This document shows positions 43,678-51,369 of a stretch of 64,000 nt of DNA, piece after piece. The notes below the pieces were generated by a model. It made no database searches and was not told the DNA's origin. It worked only from the letters and a program-made list of their open reading frames with translations. Where the stretch lies: contig NZ_AP014815.1 of the NCBI RefSeq assembly GCF_001548095.1, forward strand, positions 3,161,656 through 3,225,655, in the 5' to 3' direction. Origin of the DNA: Geminocystis sp. NIES-3708. Lineage in GTDB: Bacteria > Cyanobacteriota > Cyanobacteriia > Cyanobacteriales > Cyanobacteriaceae. Within the stretch, counting starts at the first letter, position 1. Every line of letters begins with the position of its first letter. A program made the position numbers and the translations under genes.

Positions 43678-46254
43678 TTAGGGAAGTATTAAATTTCCTA
43701 AATCATAAATACCTGTTTTATCAGCAGGAATTTCAAAAATCTTCGATTGAGGTGGATCTGTAAATAATTTTAATTCGTAACGTCCGGGTTTTAAACCTAG
43801 TAAAGCAAATTTACCTACTTTATTCGTAAACAAGGTGACAGGTGTCCAATTAGCATCAGATAGTGATGTTATTTCACCACTTTGTAAGGCGATCACATCA
43901 CCAGCACTATTTTTAAGCACTCCCTTTAAAAAAACTGTGGCTTCAGTGCCGACAACAACAACAGTACCGCTTTTATAACTAGGTAAAAGACTGAAAATTG
44001 TATTGCCCAAATCATAACCCAAAGGCATATTTGGTGCATCGACTCGAATATTTGTCACCGTATAAGAACTTAAATCAGGTACAACCGCAGGACCAAAAAA
44101 ACTGGTTTGAGCTACATAACCATATAAATTAGGATTTACTCCCACTAATTGATTGGCAAAATTATCGTTACGGGCAACCATTACAAAACTATCATTAACA
44201 GGGCGAGTCCAACCAAAACGTCCATCAGCATAAACAAAAGCCGTACCAAAACTTAAATTTGTTCCTTGACGGGATTGATCATAATCGTGATTAAGATTCA
44301 TCGTACCAAAAAAACCTCGATAATCTAGCCCTAATCTTGCACCAACATAACTCGGTGATGGATTATTTCTCAAGCCAATGGTCGTATTAATACTATTGTA
44401 AGGTGCTGGGCTTCTTATGTTCCATGTTATTTCACTAATTTGTTCTCTTTGACTACTCACATCGTTTCTAAGTGTAAGAGATTGTAGTGATGAGGTTCGT
44501 AATAAATTAAATAAAAATTGAGTTTCTCTTGTGCCTGATTGTTCTTGACGGTTATTGAGAGTAAGATTTAACTGAAAACTATTGCCCAAATTTTGATTAA
44601 TACCTAATGCCATACGGTAAGCATTCGGCTGGTTTAAACTACCAATTTGATAACCTAAATTAAGATTAATTCCTAAACCATTAAATAAAGTTTGACTATA
44701 ATTAAAACCAAAATTCCACGCTACATTATTAGTTGAATCGCTGAAAATATTTAAAGGATTGCCAATACTGAGATTACCAAAACGTTGAAAATAAGGACCT
44801 AAATATTCTACCTCAAAGCCAAAAGTTGGTAATTTTGTCTGATTGCCTCCTAATGCTAAATATTGATAACGTAATCGAAAAGCATGATCGAACCCAATAG
44901 GATTACTGCTTAACGCCATATCCCAACCAATATTACCCAAGGAAGTTGCTAATGTGCCTTCTGTGCCGATAATTTGTTGCACTCCTGCTAGTTGAAAATA
45001 GCCTCCAAGGGTAAGAGTTGGTGTAATACCCTGTCGATAGAAACCTACTAAAATCGGTTTGCTGGTGTCATAACTTCTGGTGCTGTTTTGACTATAAGAA
45101 GGAATACCTAAACCGAAAGCAAATTGTTGTAATCCTACGTCTAATAAATCGGAAGCTAGGGGAAGAGCAAAGGATAGATTTCGAGTTTGTCCTGTATTGT
45201 CAGTAATCTGTAATGTGACATTATTTAAACCTGTATTAAGGGAAAAATTACGAATGTCTTGAGGACCTGCTGGAAGTTGCAAAGTTTGTCGCAGTAAGCC
45301 ATTGACAAAAATTTCCACCCGTGAAGGACGTTCTAAAAAAAACTCAAATTGTCCTGTAGGTAAAGTTGATAGATAAGGTTGTAGGGAAAAATTGCGAATA
45401 ACACCTATTCCTGCCATGGGTATAAAACTTTGATAACCTCGTGTTGAACTAAATAAATCGCCCATGACGTAACGAATACCACGCTGTGGATCATCTTTCA
45501 CTAAACGAATATCAGCTCTAGTCCACGGTGTATTACTGCTTTCGATAAAACTACCACTTCCTTCTAAAACCCATCCTTGATAATTAATTGCCCCATCTAA
45601 TCCTAGGTTAAAAGGTTGTCGCCCTAAATTTGAGATATTTGTACCATCCCACGCATAAAATTGATTTCCTCTTAAATTAATAAAGGCACTAAGATTACTA
45701 GGTTTTAGAGCATTAGCGGCTTCTTTGGGAATACGAGAATTTCCTGATCCATAAACAATGGTTTTACGAAGATTTGGGGGGATTTGCACCCGTAATTCTA
45801 GCGATCGTTCATTAAAAGTAGCATCTAGTCCTGTGGATTGTAATGCCGTAAGGGTTAAATTACCACTTTGATCTACTAAACCTTCGAGACGGCTTTGAAT
45901 ATCAGGACGAGCATATTGTGCCGTCTTTTTTAAGAAAGTATCCCCTGTAATTTGTAAATTACTACTACCCCCTAAAGAAACAAAAATAATAATTTGTCCC
46001 TGATCTAAATCATTAATATAAAAAGGTACGATAACCCGTTGCACTCCTGTTGGCTTAGGGCGTTTAAAAACTCTCTCAAAGATTTCATCACTATTTTCGT
46101 TTACTGTAGGGGTTTCTGTTTTGGGTTTTATTTCCTGCTCAGTATTTTGAGATATTTCTGGTAAAGACAAAGAAGCGAGGGGAATAATTCTCTTGTTATC
46201 GTTATGATCTATGGGAATTAATGAATTTAAAGTAATTAAAAGATTCCAATACAT
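43678..46254 (-). CDS. Outer-membrane usher of a chaperone-usher pilus
   Basis: An 858-residue FimD/PapC-like usher. The N-terminal half has VIVPFYINDLDQGQIIIFVS and QSRLEGLVDQSGNLTL. The barrel region has repeated aromatic-ended strands, GDLFSSTRGYQSFIPMAGIG and FEFFLERPSRVEIFVNGLLR (the usher plug-entry motif). The C-terminal carboxypeptidase-like domain has GKFALLGLKPGRYELKL. By family it threads chaperone-subunit complexes through the outer membrane. The N-terminus (MYWNLLITLNSLIPIDHND) is a weak signal peptide. It is separated from its chaperone and pilin genes by a TPR gene and a decayed transposase, and is divergent from the TPR gene. Confidence 0.82.
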   Translation of the reverse strand: MYWNLLITLNSLIPIDHNDNKRIIPLASLSLPEISQNTEQEIKPKTETPTVNENSDEIFERVFKRPKPTGVQRVIVPFYINDLDQGQIIIFVSLGGSSNLQITGDTFLKKTAQYARPDIQSRLEGLVDQSGNLTLTALQSTGLDATFNERSLELRVQIPPNLRKTIVYGSGNSRIPKEAANALKPSNLSAFINLRGNQFYAWDGTNISNLGRQPFNLGLDGAINYQGWVLEGSGSFIESSNTPWTRADIRLVKDDPQRGIRYVMGDLFSSTRGYQSFIPMAGIGVIRNFSLQPYLSTLPTGQFEFFLERPSRVEIFVNGLLRQTLQLPAGPQDIRNFSLNTGLNNVTLQITDNTGQTRNLSFALPLASDLLDVGLQQFAFGLGIPSYSQNSTRSYDTSKPILVGFYRQGITPTLTLGGYFQLAGVQQIIGTEGTLATSLGNIGWDMALSSNPIGFDHAFRLRYQYLALGGNQTKLPTFGFEVEYLGPYFQRFGNLSIGNPLNIFSDSTNNVAWNFGFNYSQTLFNGLGINLNLGYQIGSLNQPNAYRMALGINQNLGNSFQLNLTLNNRQEQSGTRETQFLFNLLRTSSLQSLTLRNDVSSQREQISEITWNIRSPAPYNSINTTIGLRNNPSPSYVGARLGLDYRGFFGTMNLNHDYDQSRQGTNLSFGTAFVYADGRFGWTRPVNDSFVMVARNDNFANQLVGVNPNLYGYVAQTSFFGPAVVPDLSSYTVTNIRVDAPNMPLGYDLGNTIFSLLPSYKSGTVVVVGTEATVFLKGVLKNSAGDVIALQSGEITSLSDANWTPVTLFTNKVGKFALLGLKPGRYELKLFTDPPQSKIFEIPADKTGIYDLGNLILP

Positions 46255-46339
46255 AATGTGATCGTGATGATAATAATTAATGAGAAAAATAGTTATAATC
46301 TAAACACTTTTATCAAGTTTTTATATTTTTGTAAGGATA

Positions 46340-47080
46340 ATGTTCTTAAGTCGTCAGATTCTTTCTATGATGTTATTATGTTTATCCTTGAGATCATCGA
46401 TGGTGATAGTCAAACCTTTACAGGCTCAAATTATTTATCCTGATCATACTATCGTTTCTTCAGTCAAGAAGGTTAATTCTTTAACAGCAATTAGTCAAAC
46501 TTCTGATGAGAGAGCAGAAATGTTATTTGAAAAAGGAGTTAATCAAGGAGAAGCTGGTAATTATTCTTTAGCAGTGACATTATTTTCTCAAGTAATCAGT
46601 TTAAGTTCTCTTTCTCCTGAAGCGTATTATAATCGTGGTTTGTCTTTTGAACGTTTAGGTAAATCTGCTCAGGCGATCGCAGACTATAATGAAACTTTAC
46701 GATTAGATAATTTATATGTTCCAGCTTATATTAATCGAGGAAATCTTTACAGCCAACAAGGTAATCACCAAAAAGCGGTAATAGACTTTAGTCGTGCTAT
46801 TGAAGTTGATCCGAATCGTTACAAGGCTTACTATAACAGAGCAAATAGTTATTTTCAATTAACAAACTATCAACAAGCCATCGCAGATTATGAAATTGTT
46901 TTAGTTTTACAACCTGATTATATTGATGCGATATACAATCGAGGCTTAACTTATTATCAATTAGGTGAATTAGATCATGCCAGAAAAGATTTATTTCAAG
47001 CCGCCCAACAATACCTAAATAAAGGCGATCGTAATAACTATTTAGAAGCATTAGAACGCATCACCGAATTAAACCTGTAG
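46340..47080 (+). CDS. Secreted TPR-repeat protein
   Basis: A 246-residue protein with a signal peptide (about 1-30, ending PLQAQ) followed by about five tetratricopeptide repeats with the usual signature spacing (AYYNRGLSFERLGKSAQAIA, AYINRGNLYSQQGNHQKAVI, AYYNRANSYFQLTNYQQAIA, AIYNRGLTYYQLGELDHARK). It is probably a periplasmic scaffold. It is inserted in opposite orientation between the pilus chaperone and usher genes and shares an 85-bp divergent control region with the usher. TAAGGA precedes the ATG. Confidence 0.85.
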   Translation: MFLSRQILSMMLLCLSLRSSMVIVKPLQAQIIYPDHTIVSSVKKVNSLTAISQTSDERAEMLFEKGVNQGEAGNYSLAVTLFSQVISLSSLSPEAYYNRGLSFERLGKSAQAIADYNETLRLDNLYVPAYINRGNLYSQQGNHQKAVIDFSRAIEVDPNRYKAYYNRANSYFQLTNYQQAIADYEIVLVLQPDYIDAIYNRGLTYYQLGELDHARKDLFQAAQQYLNKGDRNNYLEALERITELNL

Positions 47081-47131
47081 CACATAGCATATGCCCTCTT
47101 GATTTAATCCCCTGAGGGGGCGACAACGGAC

Positions 47132-48018
47132 TCATAATGCAGATTGGATAAGGGAAATAGCCCTCATACCTTGACGATAATAGAACTGTTTCTGAGGAAA
47201 TAAAGAGATTAACTCTTCTAATTGGTCTTGGAAAAAGCAGATTTCACTTAGCCATTTTATGGCATTTAAACCAATAGAAAAATTACTATATCTTTTATAT
47301 CTTCTTCCTTTTTCTGTGGGACGAACTAAATATTCACTTATCCCTTTTCTTTTAATTTCTTCTCCTATAAATGTTGAATAACTATAGGCTAAGGTTATTC
47401 GTATAATTAAAGAAATTAGTCGTTCATTCTCAACTTTAGTGCTCTCTAAATCATATCCTCCTAATTTCAAATCTCTAAACATTTCTTCTATACCCATTCT
47501 TTTGAAATAAGCGGAGATTGTTTCCGACATACTTGCTAAATTTGTGAGAATAAACCATGGCTCTTTACTAAATTTATAACCATAGTTTTTTTTCCACTTG
47601 CTGTTAAATTAATTCCTGAAAATTCCTTCATTTTTGTAACTTTTATTCCTCGATAATATACCGAGAATCCTGGAGATAAACCTAATTCACTTAATCGAAA
47701 CCATATATCAGTTTCTAACTGGGCATATTCACTCTTTTTTAAAAGTAGAGATAAATAAACTTCTTTCTCTAATGATAACCACTTTGCTAAATCCACAGAG
47801 CAAAATTCTCTATCTCCTAAAACGATTATTTTATATTCAATAAATAAATTTATACTTGGTTTTAATACTTGTTTTTGTCCTAATAAATTACTGCTTCCTT
47901 TTTTATCTAGCAAGGTAAAATATACTGGAATAACTCGTTGATTATAAACTAAACTTACCATCAATATATTAATATTTTGCCACTGTGTTCTATCAATTAC
48001 TAAATAGATGACTTTTTT
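47132..48018 (-). pseudogene. Decayed IS4-type transposase (truncated and frameshifted)
   Basis: The DDE core begins YLVIDRTQW (first catalytic Asp) with no intact N-terminus; stop codons lie immediately upstream. The first reading frame runs to 47536. The match then continues in another frame as KNYGYKFSKEPWFILTNLAS, MSETISAYFKRMGIEEMFRD and LKLGGYDLE, with the catalytic Glu in EEMFRD, as in cyanobacterial IS4-family transposases. The shift is at an A8 run (T8 at 47586-47593 on the given strand). Terminal inverted repeats were not found. It lies between the pilus genes. Confidence 0.85.
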
Positions 48019-48134
48019 CTATTATTATTAATATAAAAACTGAAAACATCTCATCTTTATCCAGATTACCATGTTCAATCCCTTATAGAATCCTCTATTT
48101 AGCTTCATTGTCGCTCTCTCAGCTTAATTAATTT

Positions 48135-48170
48135 GGGTGCAAAATTAATTCGAGTGTAAGCCTTGCACCC
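48135..48170. repeat. 8-bp inverted repeat GGGTGCAA/TTGCACCC
   Basis: GGGTGCAA at 48135-48142 and TTGCACCC at 48163-48170 flank a 20-bp spacer between the transposase remnant and the small secreted gene. It may be a short element or an IS edge. Confidence 0.4.
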
Positions 48171-48192
48171 CTACGATAAAATTGATGTTTTT

Positions 48193-48438
48193 TTAATTTG
48201 TTGGGGGATATGGTATATGCTCGATATTATATGTGGTATTTACGTTTATTTTTGGCGGTGGGTTTTGACGCATTTTTTGGGCGTAACCTTCTGTGGCGTT
48301 CGGTTTGATGGTTAAGGTTTTGGGTGGCGTTGAGGGAGAATTTTTATGCCCGTTTGGGGGATTTTCTGCGGAAACCACCGATGGGGTGAGGGTGATTAAT
48401 AATAAACAAAGAATTTTAAATAAAAAAGAAATATTCAT
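48193..48438 (-). CDS. Small secreted proline/asparagine-rich protein of the pilus locus
   Basis: An 81-residue protein with a signal peptide (about 1-24, ending VVSAEN) and a mature part of about 57 residues rich in Pro, Asn and Thr (NPPNGHKNSPSTPPKTL, HIPYPPTN). GGAGGT precedes the ATG. It lies 60 bp downstream of the chaperone gene in the same direction, so it is probably in the pilus operon. Not recognised. Confidence 0.6.
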   Translation of the reverse strand: MNISFLFKILCLLLITLTPSVVSAENPPNGHKNSPSTPPKTLTIKPNATEGYAQKMRQNPPPKINVNTTYNIEHIPYPPTN

Positions 48439-48498
48439 AAAATACCTCCAATACCCTAGAGGAATTTTTATGTTTAGGTTTTCTTCCTTTTAGGTAAT

Positions 48499-49296
48499 TT
48501 AACGATTAATTTCAACTGTAGCGGTAACTTCTCCTACAGGCAATTCTTGAGGCCAAGGAATGATAAATTGACGTTTATTACCTGCAAGGATATTTTTACC
48601 CTCAACACTATTTAGTTGTTGTTTTGTTAGGATAATAGACTGATTTTGATTATTATTTGAAGTAAGTTTAATCTCTACATCTCTTAATAACTGATGAGCA
48701 GTTCCTTTATTTTCAAATAGAATAACTAATTGATCTTTACCCTCGTCATTTTTTCGATGACTAACACTTTCTAAAACCAGACTAGACTTGATATTTCTGG
48801 GTGTAATATAAATTGCTCCTTGATGATTAAACAGAGCTGAAATATTAACACGAATACCTTGAGATGGTTGTTGTTCAATAGTCTCTGGTTTTTCTTCCGT
48901 CTTTACAGGAATTGGTACTTGTGCCGTTATCATCCAATAAGCTAACTCTTGAGGAGGTTGTGGATCTCCTACCCAAGTAAGTCTGACACTTTGGCTTTCA
49001 CCAGGTTTAAGTATAATCTGAGGAGGATAAAGTAAAAAGTCATCTTCAACTAATGATTGGGATTCGTTACCATCAATATCAATTTCTCGTTTAGTACAAT
49101 AAATTTCTACCGCTAGAATTTCTTTACTAACGTTCTCTATTAAAAATGTTTTAGTAACACCACTTCCCACAGGTGACAATTTGGCGGTAGTAGGAACTAC
49201 AAGGAAACTAGATTGGGCTAAAGTAGAAGGAATTGTTAAACAATTCAATCCCATAATTGCGAAAAGAGTTAACCCAATCTTATAAAATCTTTTCAT
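48499..49296 (-). CDS. PapD-like periplasmic pilus chaperone
   Basis: A 265-residue protein with a signal peptide (about 1-27, ending TLAQS). Two Ig-like domains follow: LVVPTTAKLSPVGSGVTKTF then LLYPPQIILKPGESQSVRLT and WVGDPQPPQELAYWM, the G1 strand and the conserved positively charged cleft region of chaperone-usher chaperones. It would hold pilin subunits by donor-strand complementation. The pilin gene is directly upstream (79-bp gap), the usual order. Confidence 0.82.
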   Translation of the reverse strand: MKRFYKIGLTLFAIMGLNCLTIPSTLAQSSFLVVPTTAKLSPVGSGVTKTFLIENVSKEILAVEIYCTKREIDIDGNESQSLVEDDFLLYPPQIILKPGESQSVRLTWVGDPQPPQELAYWMITAQVPIPVKTEEKPETIEQQPSQGIRVNISALFNHQGAIYITPRNIKSSLVLESVSHRKNDEGKDQLVILFENKGTAHQLLRDVEIKLTSNNNQNQSIILTKQQLNSVEGKNILAGNKRQFIIPWPQELPVGEVTATVEINR

Positions 49297-49375
49297 CTTT
49301 TTAGCCCCTAATTTCTATCAATAAACATTTTGATCCGTTAACTTCTATGACAATAAAATATTTAATTATCAGAAA

Positions 49376-49921
49376 TTAACTAGCATCATTTGTTACGGTA
49401 AAAGTGACAGTTGCGTTATAAGTACCAGATGGTTTACTTATAAGATCAGTATTTGCCACTTCGATTTTGATAGAACGATCACAACCACCAGCATCAGAAC
49501 AATCAGTACTAAAATCTTCACTACCTCCTGCCATTGCAGTAGCTGTATCTGTTAACGTAGCAACAGCACCACTTTGATAGCCTAGTTTAAATGGAATTTT
49601 ATAAGTGTCTAACGTGTCATGAACAAGAGAAGAAGTATTCGTTGCTGCCCCATTGACTTTAACTGTAAACCCAAATTCACCATTAGCTGCAATTTTTAAT
49701 GTACCAATTTCTGTTGTATTTACAAGCCCAGCATGGGTTGTCGTACCATTAGTTGATGTGTGAGTAATAGATACATTAGATACAGGAGTAAAACTCGAAC
49801 TTACATAAGGATTATTCTCAACGGTAATTGTATCAGCTAATGCAACTTGAGGAATGATCGCACCTGCACTGAGAATCAAACCAGAAACCAAAGCAATTCG
49901 ACTTAAAGATTTCGTAAACAT
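49376..49921 (-). CDS. Major pilin-like subunit of the chaperone-usher pilus
   Basis: A 181-residue protein with a clear signal peptide (about 1-29, ending VALADT) and a Thr/Ser/Gly-rich beta-structured mature domain. A single Cys pair (STDCSDAGGCDRS) and an alternating hydrophobic final strand (GTYNATVTFTVTNDAS) fit donor-strand pilins such as spore-coat-U or DUF4402-type proteins. Strong ribosome site AAGGAGG before the ATG suggests abundant expression. Function is inferred mainly from its place before the chaperone gene. Confidence 0.7.
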   Translation of the reverse strand: MFTKSLSRIALVSGLILSAGAIIPQVALADTITVENNPYVSSSFTPVSNVSITHTSTNGTTTHAGLVNTTEIGTLKIAANGEFGFTVKVNGAATNTSSLVHDTLDTYKIPFKLGYQSGAVATLTDTATAMAGGSEDFSTDCSDAGGCDRSIKIEVANTDLISKPSGTYNATVTFTVTNDAS

Positions 49922-50313
49922 AATATTTTCCTCCTTCTACATAACCTTGCGGGTGGTATTGTTTGTATCGCTCGTTGGTTAGTAGATTGAATTTGTTGTT
50001 TTTTCTTATACTCTTATTATGACCAAAGCCCAAGGGAAAACCATCGGTTATAACACTCAACTTTCTCTGAAGTCGAAAAATCATTACTAAAGATAAATAC
50101 CGACTCAGTAATACTTACTTTGGATCATCTTCATCTAAAAAATATATATAAACTTACTTTATAAATGATAGAACTTAAGTACTAATACTAAGATTAAGGG
50201 TAGAAAAATGAACATTTTTATATATAAGTATTTCTGCTACCCTCACCAAAAAACTTTTTCAGCAAACCTTATTTACATCTTTATCGAAAATTTTATGTCA
50301 AACTCAGATTTAA
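49922..50313. other. Leader region of the pilus genes; nothing else recognised
   Basis: The 392-bp gap must hold the pilin promoter. A lone GTCAAACTCAG at about 50297-50307 resembles one end of the family 2 elements. No RNA gene or open reading frame of substance was seen. Confidence 0.4.
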
Positions 50314-51279
50314 TTAACTGTCAAAATTCCACATCACTGGATTATCATCTAAATGTTTTGTTACTTCATTGCCAATAGAGCTTATTTTTATTAAATCTTC
50401 TTCCGTTAACCTGATCTTTATCGCTTCGGCATTTTCTTTTACCTGTTGCAAATTTCTTGCCCCGACAATAGCATTACTTTTTGGTTGTTTTATTAACCAA
50501 GCGATCGCTAATTGTCCAAGTGTACATTTATATTCTTGAGCAATGGGAGTCAATTTAGTTAAAGCAAGTTGCACTCTTTCCCAATGAGGAGATTGAAATA
50601 AACGATGATCTTTGCGATGATCACCTTCAGGGAAGTTAGGATTATTGCCGAATTTTCCTGTTAAAATTCCTTGAGCTAAAGATGAATAAGCTAGGATGGA
50701 GATATTATGTTCAACACAATAAGGTTGAATTTCTTTTTCCACTCCACGCCAAAAAAGAGAATAAGGAGGCTGAATACTGTCAATTTGTCCATAAACTGAA
50801 GCTTCTGCTAATTGTTGACAAGAAAAGTTAGATACTCCAATTGCTCTAATTTTACCCTCTTGTTTCAACTGATTTAAGGCTTTCATCGTTTCCTCTATGG
50901 GTACAATTTCACTTTTCCAACTACCAGAAGGCCAATGAATTTGATATAAATCAATATAGTCTGTTTGTAAATTGCTCAAAGAATTATGACAAGCAGTGAT
51001 CACTTGATCGTATTTCATATGATTAGCAAAAACTTTAGTGGCATAAATAACTTTATCTCTTACCTCTTTTAAGGCTTGGCTGACAATTCTTTCTGAATGT
51101 CCTTCTCCATATACTTCTGCTGTGTCAATGGTAGTAATACCTACCTCAAAAGCCTCTCGAATTGCTTTTATGCTATCAGTATCTTCAATACCTACCCACA
51201 TTCTTTTTCCTGCTTGCCATGTACCCATGATTATAGGTGTAATGTACAAATCAGAGTTCCCTAACTGTCTTGTTTCCAT
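50314..51279 (-). CDS. Aldo/keto reductase
   Basis: A 321-residue (alpha/beta)8-barrel oxidoreductase. Catalytic tetrad region: GITTIDTAEVYGEGHSE (Asp, Tyr), YATKVFANH (Lys) and LYQIHWPSG (His). It also has AIGVSNFS and the NADPH-binding AIAWLIKQPKSNAIVGARN. Cytoplasmic NADPH-dependent reductase of aldehydes or ketones; the true substrate is unknown. Confidence 0.9.
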   Translation of the reverse strand: METRQLGNSDLYITPIIMGTWQAGKRMWVGIEDTDSIKAIREAFEVGITTIDTAEVYGEGHSERIVSQALKEVRDKVIYATKVFANHMKYDQVITACHNSLSNLQTDYIDLYQIHWPSGSWKSEIVPIEETMKALNQLKQEGKIRAIGVSNFSCQQLAEASVYGQIDSIQPPYSLFWRGVEKEIQPYCVEHNISILAYSSLAQGILTGKFGNNPNFPEGDHRKDHRLFQSPHWERVQLALTKLTPIAQEYKCTLGQLAIAWLIKQPKSNAIVGARNLQQVKENAEAIKIRLTEEDLIKISSIGNEVTKHLDDNPVMWNFDS

Positions 51280-51321
51280 TTTTCGTACTCAGTTTTTATC
51301 TAATTCAATCATAATTAATGT

Positions 51322-51343
51322 AGGGGTGAATGGCATTCACCCA
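51322..51343. repeat. Short palindromic repeat GGGTGAATG-G-CATTCACCC
   Basis: A perfect 9-bp inverted repeat with a single central base, at 51324-51342, between the aldo/keto reductase start and the GH57 gene. Similar GTAGGGGTGAATGGCATTCACCC units are, as I recall, dispersed through many cyanobacterial genomes. Confidence 0.6.
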
Positions 51344-51369
51344 AATTATTGCCCAATTTTTTAGCAAAA

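Noticed and set aside
47085-48180. Terminal inverted repeats and target duplication of an intact IS
   Set aside because: I compared both sides of the transposase remnant and found no matching ends; the gene is truncated, so it is listed as a pseudogene only.
49833-50084. 83-codon minus-strand frame upstream of and overlapping the pilin gene
   Set aside because: It overlaps the pilin signal-peptide region in another frame and ignores the strong pilin ribosome site; it is a shadow.
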